Of a stretch of DNA of 64,000 bases, positions 47,033-55,133 are shown piece by piece; position 1 is the first letter of the stretch, and each line of letters begins with the position of its first letter. Position numbers and translations under genes: made by a program. This DNA is from Methanococcoides sp. LMO-2 (GTDB lineage Archaea > Halobacteriota > Methanosarcinia > Methanosarcinales > Methanosarcinaceae), in the NCBI RefSeq assembly GCF_038432375.1, contig NZ_JBCAUS010000003.1, positions 248,001 to 312,000 on the forward strand, in the 5' to 3' direction. The notes under the pieces are model-generated. The model was not told where the DNA came from, made no database searches, and was given only the letters and a program-made list of their open reading frames with translations.

Positions 47033-47548
47033 ATGAAGAATATGACAAGACCTAATTTGTTAAAAAGAAAACTTCGAGGAAATGACGAAGGCCAGGTAAC
47101 AATCGATTACCTTATGGGAATTACCATATTCATTGTTGCATTATTCTTCATATTCCAGTATTCAGCAGGTTTATTTACTCCATTCCAGTCCAATTCTGAC
47201 GAGGTTACACTTGTTGCTGACCGTGTTGCTACTTCGATCACTGAGAAGGAGATCAGTGCGGGGGATATAAGGACACCGAATTTGATTGATGGAAACAAGA
47301 CTAATGATTACTTTGACAATAAGCTATCATCTGGTTATTATACAGAAATTGAAGATCTTGGATTGAGAGGAGAATACCATCGATATGACCTTAATGTAAC
47401 ACTGGAGAACAGTACACAGATGCTCAAGATGGCGGGCGAACCACTTCCACTTTCCAACAATATTGGCCAAACAAAGCGTGTTGTACTCATTGAAGATACT
47501 GTCACCGGCGAAACTGAAACAGCAATACTATCAGTAAGGGTGTGGTGA
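47033..47548 (+). CDS. Pilin-like protein, type 1 (GQVTIDYLMG N-terminus)
   Basis: A 171-residue protein. After a basic leader (RPNLLKRKLRGNDEG) comes QVTIDYLMGITIFIVALFFI, a hydrophobic helix at about residues 22-45 of the kind cleaved by archaeal prepilin peptidase, then an outside domain. From memory it resembles the haloarchaeal DUF7287 family. Two ATGs (47033, 47042) fit; AAGGAAC lies before both. First of the pilin-like series. Confidence 0.7.
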   Translation: MKNMTRPNLLKRKLRGNDEGQVTIDYLMGITIFIVALFFIFQYSAGLFTPFQSNSDEVTLVADRVATSITEKEISAGDIRTPNLIDGNKTNDYFDNKLSSGYYTEIEDLGLRGEYHRYDLNVTLENSTQMLKMAGEPLPLSNNIGQTKRVVLIEDTVTGETETAILSVRVW

Positions 47549-47549
47549 G

Positions 47550-48185
47550 ATGAAAAATCTAAACATAATTAGAATTACACGCGAAGAGGATGCACAGATG
47601 CACACTCTTGAAGCCATAATGGCTGCAACCATAATGGTAGTCATAATTCTATTCGCAGTTCAGGCAACTTCTCTTACTCCCCTTACCTCATCAACAGCAA
47701 ATGCCCACATCGAATCCCAGATGTACATCATAGGTCAAGATATGTTGACTGCACTTGACCATTCTTCAAATGGGCAAAACTCTGATCTGAAAAATGAAAC
47801 CATTAACTGGAATGGAGAGATGTATGTCTGGAACGGGACAGATTATCAATCCGATGATAATAAAAATAATTCACTCGAGGGACCTGTAGTTGACCTCATA
47901 AAACCTATTCTGGTTGATAATGGAATTGCTCACAACATCGAGTTCACATATAGCAGTATTTCAGAATCAGAGAACTACACAAGATACAGCGAAAAACTTG
48001 AAAATTACTACATATATAATGGAGATCCATCTGACAACGCGGTAATTGTTTCAAGAAAAGTATTGCTTTCTGAATCAGATGTTGGAAGTTCTTATGAAGC
48101 TGTTACCGGAATACCAGATGTTGATGGCAATGCAACTGCATTATATAACATTATAGATGTGAAACTCACATTATGGCGCATGTAA
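47550..48185 (+). CDS. Pilin-like protein, type 2 (AQMHTLEAIMAA N-terminus)
   Basis: A 211-residue protein with the short leader ITREED followed by AQMHTLEAIMAATIMVVIIL at about residues 13-33 and then FAVQATSLTPLTSSTANAHI. The LTPLTSS and HIESQ stretch resembles, from memory, haloarchaeal DUF7288. The rest is an outside domain with several N-x-S/T sequons. It begins one base after the preceding stop with GGTGAG in front. Confidence 0.7.
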   Translation: MKNLNIIRITREEDAQMHTLEAIMAATIMVVIILFAVQATSLTPLTSSTANAHIESQMYIIGQDMLTALDHSSNGQNSDLKNETINWNGEMYVWNGTDYQSDDNKNNSLEGPVVDLIKPILVDNGIAHNIEFTYSSISESENYTRYSEKLENYYIYNGDPSDNAVIVSRKVLLSESDVGSSYEAVTGIPDVDGNATALYNIIDVKLTLWRM

Positions 48186-48205
48186 AATAAATAAGAGATG
48201 TTATT

Positions 48206-49027
48206 ATGAGAAAGTTTGATGATTCCGCACAATTGTTATTACTTGCTGCATTTGCCATAGGATTCACTTTAGTCATAACGACCATAATGTTGAACAATGT
48301 CATCTATGCAAGTAATATGGCATCGGAATCTACCAGTGATATTAGCAATTATGAGATCTCAAACATTGCTAAAATGACAGATGAGGCGACAAGTGCTGCT
48401 TACAACGATAGCAAATATGAAACTGACAGAGATGCAAAAATTGCAGCATATATGGACAGCTATGCAAATGAAATATCAACCATATACGCATTCAGGGGTC
48501 TTTCACTATCCTTCGATGACAGTAACCTTACTGATGCATATTTTACGGAGAACGGACTTTATTCTGGAAACTCAGATTGGGACGTCGTTAAGAATGTAAA
48601 TCGTACGGACATATTCACGATCGAGTTAATAAATACATCAAAGCTTGTGGATGAGTCAAATGCATATGAAGTATATCTCGTAAACCAATCCAACGGAACA
48701 GTTTGGTCCATGAAAGTCTACAACGATAGTACGCATATAAACATAAGTGTAAATAATCATATTGTTGATTCAAGAACACCAACCACATACATGATGCTGA
48801 ATATCACAGGCGTATCATCTTTTAATTTTAATAAATCTACAACAAACGACCCCTATATGATAAAATTTGTAAACTCAAGTAATGCCATGGGATATTACTC
48901 AATCTCCGGAGGACTTGCAGATGGAAGTTCTTTTGTTGAAGAAAGATACAAAGTAACAAATGCGACAATAAGTGTTGCATCCAGCAATAACAAGATCAAC
49001 TTGACAATACCTTTTACAATACCATGA
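48206..49027 (+). CDS. Pilin-like protein, type 3 (SAQLLLLAAFAIG N-terminus)
   Basis: A 273-residue protein: RKFDDSAQLLLLAAFAIGFT and a helix to about residue 30, then VIYASNMASESTSDISNYEI and a long outside part rich in Asn, Ser and Thr with many sequons (NQSNGTV, NDSTHINISV). The start resembles haloarchaeal DUF7261 from memory. The whole gene is visibly A/T-rich compared with the aha operon. GAGATG precedes the ATG. Confidence 0.7.
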   Translation: MRKFDDSAQLLLLAAFAIGFTLVITTIMLNNVIYASNMASESTSDISNYEISNIAKMTDEATSAAYNDSKYETDRDAKIAAYMDSYANEISTIYAFRGLSLSFDDSNLTDAYFTENGLYSGNSDWDVVKNVNRTDIFTIELINTSKLVDESNAYEVYLVNQSNGTVWSMKVYNDSTHINISVNNHIVDSRTPTTYMMLNITGVSSFNFNKSTTNDPYMIKFVNSSNAMGYYSISGGLADGSSFVEERYKVTNATISVASSNNKINLTIPFTIP

Positions 49028-49036
49028 GGATCTAAC

Positions 49037-49504
49037 ATGAAGCAAATATTCCATGATAATGAAGCTGTCGCTACCTCTGTTGGGTTCATACTTACTTTTT
49101 CAATAACAGTTATCACTTTTTTGCTTGTTATGAATGCGTCCTATGATATGATGGACCAGGCGGAGCATACAGTCATGAGAGAAGAGTTTGAGATCCATGG
49201 AAGTAACATCGCACTCCAGATTACAGAGATTGAAACATTGGTGAACACTAGCCAAAATATCGGGGGGGAAGTTGGTGAAATCAGATATGAGATGGTGTTG
49301 CCTTTGAAAGTCGCAAATGACTATTATTCTGTTGATTTTTCAACTGATGAAATGATATTTGAGTCTCATGGTCGTGACGAAACAAGGGTAAAAATACCTT
49401 ATGAAGCAAGAAATATTAACGTAACTCCCACTACCATAAGCAGTGCAAGTGAGGAACATTTCATGACCTATAACAGCACTTCGAATATGATAGAGATATA
49501 CTGA
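49037..49504 (+). CDS. Pilin-like protein, type 4 (NEAVATSVGFILTFSIT N-terminus)
   Basis: A 155-residue protein with a short leader FHD, then NEAVATSVGFILTFSITVIT and a helix to about residue 33, then a conserved-looking HTVMREEFEIHGSNIALQIT helix. It ends with an outside beta domain. It resembles haloarchaeal DUF7266 from memory. A gly-rich GGEVGEIRYEMVLPLKV follows near residue 75. Nine bases from the preceding stop. Confidence 0.7.
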   Translation: MKQIFHDNEAVATSVGFILTFSITVITFLLVMNASYDMMDQAEHTVMREEFEIHGSNIALQITEIETLVNTSQNIGGEVGEIRYEMVLPLKVANDYYSVDFSTDEMIFESHGRDETRVKIPYEARNINVTPTTISSASEEHFMTYNSTSNMIEIY

Positions 49505-49527
49505 TCAACTAAAAGGTTCTGATATAT

Positions 49528-50304
49528 ATGGGAAGAAAAAATATAATAAAATCGGAAAATGCAGTATCAGAAGTAGTTGATGTAGTGCTCATACTTGGCA
49601 TAATGCTTATTGCAATAACTGTTATAACCGTTGCAGGATTTCCTGCTCTACAGAACATGCAGGAAAGCGGACACAAAGAGAATATTAGACAAAGTTTCAT
49701 AGTTCTTGGGGAAAACGTAAATAAGGTTGTCTTTGACCATGCTCCATCCCAGTCCATAGAATTGAAAATGTATGGAGGAGGAATATGGGTCACTGGAAAT
49801 TCTTCAATTTATGTTGAATTGGAAACATGGAATGCTACGAACTCCAAAACTGAAATTCAACCAATAGATATACAACTTCGAGAATTGCAGAATCAATATG
49901 AAGATACAACAATCTCATATGAGAACACAGGAGTTTGGGCAAAGTACGAAACTGGTGAAGCTGTGATGGTTCGGGAACCTCAATTTATCAATTCAGATGA
50001 ACTCCTTGTAATACCTTTTACTCTGGTTACAGGTGTTGATGGTATTGCAGGAGAAGGTCTAGTAAGAGTAATTGCAGAAAAGGATTCAGTTCCCCAGGTC
50101 TATAAATACCAAAATGTATCAGCAGTTAATATAACAATACAAAGTCCATATTATACCGCTTGGGAAGACTATCTGAACGAAACTCTGGAAATGCAAATCG
50201 TGGACATGGATCATATGAATTCCACAGTTAATGCATCCAGAAGTTATGCAAAGAATATCGACGTATACATACTTCAATCATCAATTGAGATGACAATTGA
50301 ATAA
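49528..50304 (+). CDS. Pilin-like protein, type 5 (ENAVSEVVDVVLILG N-terminus)
   Basis: A 258-residue protein: leader GRKNIIKS, then ENAVSEVVDVVLILGIMLIA and a helix to about residue 35, a PALQNMQESGHKENIRQSFI helix, then an outside domain with KMYGGGIWVTGNSSIYVELE and ISYENTGVWAKYETGEAVMV. The last two motifs are shared in weaker form with the following two genes, so it is a distant paralogue. DUF7289-like from memory. AAGGT stands before the ATG. Confidence 0.7.
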   Translation: MGRKNIIKSENAVSEVVDVVLILGIMLIAITVITVAGFPALQNMQESGHKENIRQSFIVLGENVNKVVFDHAPSQSIELKMYGGGIWVTGNSSIYVELETWNATNSKTEIQPIDIQLRELQNQYEDTTISYENTGVWAKYETGEAVMVREPQFINSDELLVIPFTLVTGVDGIAGEGLVRVIAEKDSVPQVYKYQNVSAVNITIQSPYYTAWEDYLNETLEMQIVDMDHMNSTVNASRSYAKNIDVYILQSSIEMTIE

Positions 50305-50318
50305 GGCGGAGATAACAG

Positions 50319-51743
50319 ATGGGATGCGGAAAAAACATAATCAGTGAATGTAATGCCGTTTCATCTGTTGTAGGGTCATTGTTAATTTTTTCAATCACAG
50401 TCCTTTGCATTACTGTAATGGTTCTCTACAGTGTCCCGATGATCGCTGAAATGCAGGATGATGCCGAGGCACAGAAAGTAGAACAGGCATTCACAATTCT
50501 GGATTCACGTATAAGTAAAGTAGCGCTTGGAGAATCTCCTCTACAAACGACGTCCATCACAATGGAAGGAGGGACTTTAAACGTAAACGCTCCGGTTGAA
50601 TCTGAAAAAGGAAGAATGACTATTCAGATCATCAACCAAACGGATAATACAAAGGAAGAGTTCAATTGTTCACTCGGAACTATAGAGTATGCCACAGATG
50701 ATCGAAAAATAGCATACGAAGGAGGAGGTGTGTGGTCCAACTATGGTTCAAGAGGAGGAACAGTTATGGTATCACCACCGGAGTTCCATTACAACGGAGT
50801 TACTCTTACTTTACCAATAATGACCATTAATGGAAAATCCTCATCCAGTGGAGATGGTGATTTCGATATTGCGGTAACTTCCGACAACAAGCCTCAAATA
50901 TTGTATCCGAATGTATCAGCGTCAGTCCAGAGAAAGAATCCGGTTGTGCATGACAAGGTCATTGTATACATTAAAAGTGAATACTACACCGCCTGGGCCG
51001 ATTATGCTAACACGTTAATATACACAACTGCAACAGTTGATGATGCTAACGAAACAGCCATCATTGAATTCTATACTACTCCACCGATGGGAACCTTTAG
51101 CCTTACTAATAATATAAAAATGGGCCAGGTCAATAAATCCAACTTCCAACCAATACAAGATTTTAACTTCCATTTTGAAGCCGCAAAATCCCAGGGATTG
51201 AACCCAAAAAAATACGAAATAAAAGCGATTTCCGATTCCAAGACATTAACTTATGGTTTACAAAAAAAGAGCGGTGCTGATCAGCTTGAACTTTATGTAA
51301 CCTATATGGATACATCAGTAGGGCCAGACTATATCGAACATTGGGAGGGAATCGAAACATTCTCAATAGAGGGAGCACAAGCAGATGAGATATCTAATGT
51401 CGATCTGCTTAATGAATCATTCATTATGAAATATAGTCCACCAAACCTGGATGGTGCAGACACCGATTTCTCATGGGGACCTTCCAACACCACAAGTGAA
51501 TTACCAAACGTTGTGATCAATACAACATCAGGATATGATGAGTATTCACTGGAAAATATAACTCAACATTACATTAAGTTGATGACAAATGAGGATCCAA
51601 TTCAATTCAATCTGGATGGAGGATCACAGGATCCAATGGATTATGGAAGTTCAAAGATAACTCTCAATTATGATTCTATTGGAAACCTTATTACATATCT
51701 GCATGTAACTCAAAACGAGCTGGATGTGGAAATTGTAAATTGA
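50319..51743 (+). CDS. Pilin-like protein, type 5, tandem copy A
   Basis: A 474-residue secreted or membrane protein. The leader GCGKNIISEC leads to NAVSSVVGSLLIFSITVLCI and a helix to about residue 38. Then come QKVEQAFTILDSRISKVALG near residue 55, IAYEGGGVWSNYGSRGGTVM then VSPPEFHYNGVTLTLPIMTI near 140, and a C-terminal ~250-residue domain ending HYIKLMTNEDPIQFNLDGGS and LIT YLHVTQNELDVEI-like text. The VSSVVG start matches archaeal type IV pilins of DUF1628/DUF7289 kind. GGAG stands before the ATG. Very similar to the next gene. Confidence 0.72.
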   Translation: MGCGKNIISECNAVSSVVGSLLIFSITVLCITVMVLYSVPMIAEMQDDAEAQKVEQAFTILDSRISKVALGESPLQTTSITMEGGTLNVNAPVESEKGRMTIQIINQTDNTKEEFNCSLGTIEYATDDRKIAYEGGGVWSNYGSRGGTVMVSPPEFHYNGVTLTLPIMTINGKSSSSGDGDFDIAVTSDNKPQILYPNVSASVQRKNPVVHDKVIVYIKSEYYTAWADYANTLIYTTATVDDANETAIIEFYTTPPMGTFSLTNNIKMGQVNKSNFQPIQDFNFHFEAAKSQGLNPKKYEIKAISDSKTLTYGLQKKSGADQLELYVTYMDTSVGPDYIEHWEGIETFSIEGAQADEISNVDLLNESFIMKYSPPNLDGADTDFSWGPSNTTSELPNVVINTTSGYDEYSLENITQHYIKLMTNEDPIQFNLDGGSQDPMDYGSSKITLNYDSIGNLITYLHVTQNELDVEIVN

Positions 51744-51878
51744 TTTTCACAATATCAATACACAATCCATAATATTGAAAATTCAATTGACATGCGCAAA
51801 AAGATAAGTATGCCAAACACAATAAATAATATAGTAACACGTTTTATCATAATGAATATATAATTCGGATTGGTGGAT

Positions 51879-53267
51879 ATGGGGACGAAAAGAAAATCAA
51901 TTGAATCATGTAAAGCGGTTTCATCAGTTGTTGGATTATTGCTGATGTACTCTCTTGCAATAATTGCTATTGGAATCATATTAGTTTACAATGTCCCTGT
52001 GCTCAATGATATGCAGGACAGCGCAAAAGCACAGAAAGTTGAACAGGCTTTTACCGTCATGGACTCCCGGATGAGCAAAGTCGCACTTGGAGAGTCCCCA
52101 AGACAAACAACTTCCGTATCCCTCATGGGTGGAAGCATTAGTGTAAATGGTCCTGGTGAAAATGAAAAAGGACTCATGACGATTCAAATAATCAACCATT
52201 CAACTAATATGAATGAAGAATTCAACTGTTCATTGGGTACTATAGAATACATCAAAGATGATCGAACGGTCGCTTACGAAGGTGGAGGAGTATGGTCAGA
52301 CTACGGATCAAAAGGCGGAACCGTTATGGTATCACCACCTGAATTCCATTATAATGGAGTGACACTCACATTGCCAATAATGACCATAAATGGTAACTCA
52401 TCCATTACTGGCGAGGGCAATACTGCGATTCTAGTCACATCTAATAATCAACCACACGTATTGTACCCGAATACTTCACTCTCTGCCAACAGAATAAATC
52501 CTACTGATCATTTTGACGAACTTATACTATATATCAAAAGCGATTATTATAAAGCATGGGCAAACTATGCAAATTCCATGACCTACACCAGTGCAACAAT
52601 GGATGATAAAAATAAAACAGCCATTGTTTCTTTCTCTACAAAACCCCCAATGGGAACATACCCCCTTTCAAGCAAACTAAAAGTGGCTCAAGTGTGTCAA
52701 ATCGATGAACCAGTTTATGACTTTGATTTTGACTTTCAAGCTGCGGCTTCAAGTGGACTAAATCCAAAAAACTATGGCATAACAGCAACTTCGGGAAGCC
52801 AGACACTTTCATACTATTTACAGAAAAGAGAAGGTGCTGAACAATTAGATCTTATTGTTACTTATGAAGACACAGATTTGAGCTCTGATATGGAAAGATG
52901 GGTAAGCATACAAAATTACCCAGTAAATTCAACCAGTCCAAAAAACGAGGATCAATACTCCATAGTTGATCTTGTAAATGATTCATTTATGATGGAATTT
53001 TCAAAAAAGAAAGGTGGTGTAGAGACTGACTTTTCATGGTCTAATGCCACCATAAATGATACAGACGTCTATTCAGTAAATGATCTTACACAACATTACT
53101 TTAAACTAATAACGGAAGACAAACCGGTTACATTTTATATGGATGGTGGCAACCAAGATCCTGTAGACTACAGCACATCTACAGTCACTATCAACTATTG
53201 TGTAGAAGGGAACTTTATTACCTATTTGCACATAACTCAAAATGAGCTGGATGTAACCGTAGAATAA
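51879..53267 (+). CDS. Pilin-like protein, type 5, tandem copy B
   Basis: A 462-residue near twin of the preceding gene. Same plan: KAVSSVVGLLLMYSLAIIAI, QKVEQAFTVMDSRMSKVALG, VAYEGGGVWSDYGSKGGTVM, SPPEFHYNGVTLTLPIMTIN, and the end FITYLHITQNELDVTVE. Copies agree over long runs in the first ~190 residues and differ more in the middle and C-terminal parts. The ATG at 51879 follows GGTGG; a TTG at 51870 is weaker. The gap of 135 bases before it is A/T-rich and could hold an extra promoter. Last gene of the cluster. Confidence 0.72.
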   Translation: MGTKRKSIESCKAVSSVVGLLLMYSLAIIAIGIILVYNVPVLNDMQDSAKAQKVEQAFTVMDSRMSKVALGESPRQTTSVSLMGGSISVNGPGENEKGLMTIQIINHSTNMNEEFNCSLGTIEYIKDDRTVAYEGGGVWSDYGSKGGTVMVSPPEFHYNGVTLTLPIMTINGNSSITGEGNTAILVTSNNQPHVLYPNTSLSANRINPTDHFDELILYIKSDYYKAWANYANSMTYTSATMDDKNKTAIVSFSTKPPMGTYPLSSKLKVAQVCQIDEPVYDFDFDFQAAASSGLNPKNYGITATSGSQTLSYYLQKREGAEQLDLIVTYEDTDLSSDMERWVSIQNYPVNSTSPKNEDQYSIVDLVNDSFMMEFSKKKGGVETDFSWSNATINDTDVYSVNDLTQHYFKLITEDKPVTFYMDGGNQDPVDYSTSTVTINYCVEGNFITYLHITQNELDVTVE

Positions 53268-53285
53268 ACCAAAAAAAATCAAACC

Positions 53286-53313
53286 GGGTCATAGAAAAAT
53301 AAATCTATGACCC
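53286..53313. terminator. Bidirectional hairpin terminator
   Basis: GGGTCATAGA (53286-53295) and TCTATGACCC (53304-53313) are a perfect 10-bp stem with an eight-base loop. A run of eight A precedes it (T-tract for the minus strand) and ATTTTTAAA follows. It sits between the convergent pilin cluster and the DUF4013 gene and can end both transcripts. Confidence 0.75.
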
Positions 53314-53335
53314 AAAATACTATTTTTAAATTCCT

Positions 53336-53911
53336 TCACTCAACGTCAGAGACTTCCGTATACTCAGCAGTATAGCTCTCTCCTGCACCAACCTGTGCCT
53401 CAAGAGCTGCTACCAGTGCAAGGAAGTAGAATGGTGTTGTCAGTAAAGAACCAACGTAGACCATGCCGCCTATTGCGCTGATCACCCATAGGATGATGGC
53501 CAGAACAAGGGTGTCAACAAAGTTGTTCTTGGATATCTCGATACTTTCTTTTATGGAATCCATTACGCCGTATCCCCTTATAATAAGGAGAGGGAGGGCA
53601 TAGATCATCAGTATTGAAAGTACAAGTCCGGGAAGCACCAGGAACATAAATCCTATTCCCACTATAATGGCAAATAGAATAAAGAACACCCAGCTCTTTA
53701 TGAAATTATTGAAACCTTCAAACAGGTCATTGATCTCAACCTTTTCGCCGCCCATTCCTTTCACAGCCATATAAGCAAGACCGTAGAAGAGCGGTGCAAT
53801 GGTCACAATAAATATTGAACCTATAAATGCTATTAATGTAGCTACGACATAAGCTGCGACGTTCTCTTTGAAAACATCCCATGCTCGCCTGAATATTTCT
53901 TCATAATCCAT
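53336..53911 (-). CDS. DUF4013-like membrane protein
   Basis: A 191-residue protein with about five membrane helices: an amphipathic start (YEEIFRRAWDVFKENVAAYV), then YVVATLIAFIGSIFIVTIAP, WVFFILFAIIVGIGFMFLVL, LPGLVLSILMIYALPLLIIR, and TLVLAIILWVISAIGGMVYV. The GVMDSIKESIEISKNN loop is typical of DUF4013 and related glycerophosphodiesterase-like membrane families. Function unknown. GAGGTGA before the ATG at 53911 decides the start. Confidence 0.75.
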   Translation of the reverse strand: MDYEEIFRRAWDVFKENVAAYVVATLIAFIGSIFIVTIAPLFYGLAYMAVKGMGGEKVEINDLFEGFNNFIKSWVFFILFAIIVGIGFMFLVLPGLVLSILMIYALPLLIIRGYGVMDSIKESIEISKNNFVDTLVLAIILWVISAIGGMVYVGSLLTTPFYFLALVAALEAQVGAGESYTAEYTEVSDVE

Positions 53912-54018
53912 AATGTCACCTCTAAAATAAAATAGGTTTATAGGCATAAATAATTTTGCACCGGACTATTTATAGAAAGGTTTGAAGATATACTAATTGG
54001 TAGATTAATTTTCTACAA

Positions 54019-55104
54019 TCATTGTTGGTTCAATATAGTATACGTAGGGAACGGGATCTCAATTTCCTCTTTCCGGAACTCGGAATCGATCAGCGTGTTA
54101 ACCTCATTTATGACACTGAACTTGTCTGAAGGATATCTTACCCAGAGGATCAATGCAAAATCAAGGCTGAAATCGCCATGGTTGTCAAATCTTACTGAAG
54201 GCTCAGGGTAATCCAGAACAAGATCAATGCTTCTTGCAATGTCCATAAGGACCCTTTTTACCTTTGCAACATCAGAACCATAGACAACACCAACCGTTAT
54301 TTTCACCATCATCTTCGGTTGGGGTGATGTATAGTTTATGACCTTGTTATTCGCTATTATGCTGTTTGGTATGATGATCATATTGTTGTAGAAATCGAGT
54401 ATCCTGGTGCTTCTGATACCGACCTCTTCCACGATGCCCAACTGACCATCAGCGATCTCAATGCGGTCACCGTTCTTGAAAGGCTTGTCATAATAAATGG
54501 AAAGACCACCGAAGAACTGTGAGATGGCATCCTTGGCAGCAAATGCGATGGCAATTCCCACAATACCCGCAGATGCGAACAAAGGAACAACGTTCACTCC
54601 CCAGACACCTTCGAGTATCAGACCTATACCCACCAGACCTATCAAAATATCGGAGAGACCTTTCAGGAGTGGAAGCATTTCGTCATCGATCTTTGTCTCT
54701 GTCTTCTTTACTAACGACGGAAATACATTGTCAAACAGTATCCTGTTAAGGCTGATCAAAGTGAATATCCAGACCAGTGCCAGAATGGTCAGCAATATGT
54801 CATTGAATACCCATAGATAACTTTCTGCACCGCCAACTATGGAAAGTGCAAGGAACGCACCCAGGATTATTACAGTATAGTATATTGGTCGCTTTACTGC
54901 ATGTATTACAAGATCATCGATCTCAAATCTTGTCTTGGATGTATAATGTAAAACAACCTTCTTGAAAACGATATCCACCAGATAGGCAAGTATAAGCGAG
55001 GATAGCATTATCAGGGCAGCTACTGCTAATTTGTATTCAATTGAACCAAAGAGAGACCCGAATGTTTGCTGGGCATACATGGATACTGTTTCATTGAATG
55101 ACAT
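54019..55104 (-). CDS. Small-conductance mechanosensitive channel (MscS family)
   Basis: A 361-residue channel with four N-terminal membrane helices (for example LAVAALIMLSSLILAYLVDI and IYYTVIILGAFLALSIVGG) and a pore-lining fifth in FASAGIVGIAIAFAAKDAIS, followed by QFFGGLSIYYDKPFKNGDRI, the MscS beta domain with VEEVGIRSTRI and IIPNSIIANNKVINYT. It opens under membrane tension and releases solutes after osmotic downshock. Extra helices compared with E. coli MscS (three) are common in archaea. Not obviously in an operon. Confidence 0.92.
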   Translation of the reverse strand: MSFNETVSMYAQQTFGSLFGSIEYKLAVAALIMLSSLILAYLVDIVFKKVVLHYTSKTRFEIDDLVIHAVKRPIYYTVIILGAFLALSIVGGAESYLWVFNDILLTILALVWIFTLISLNRILFDNVFPSLVKKTETKIDDEMLPLLKGLSDILIGLVGIGLILEGVWGVNVVPLFASAGIVGIAIAFAAKDAISQFFGGLSIYYDKPFKNGDRIEIADGQLGIVEEVGIRSTRILDFYNNMIIIPNSIIANNKVINYTSPQPKMMVKITVGVVYGSDVAKVKRVLMDIARSIDLVLDYPEPSVRFDNHGDFSLDFALILWVRYPSDKFSVINEVNTLIDSEFRKEEIEIPFPTYTILNQQ

Positions 55105-55133
55105 AGCTTAAGAATTGGTTAGAAAATATATAT

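Larger units (their letters stand above)
50319..53267 (+). repeat. Tandem gene duplication of large pilin-like genes
   Basis: The two genes at 50319-51743 and 51879-53267 are direct copies of one ancestor. Blocks of identical residues (EQAFT, DSR, SKVALGESP, EEFNCSLGTIEY, EGGGVWS, TVMVSPPEFHYNGVTLTLPI) occur in the same order and spacing, and the DNA is also closely alike there (for example around 50760-50830 and 52315-52385). Confidence 0.85.

Noticed and set aside
44915-53267. An archaellum operon
   Set aside because: No archaellin, ArlH, ArlI or ArlJ is present and the pilin-like proteins are of several unrelated sizes and N-terminal types; only the D/E-like domain recalls the archaellum.
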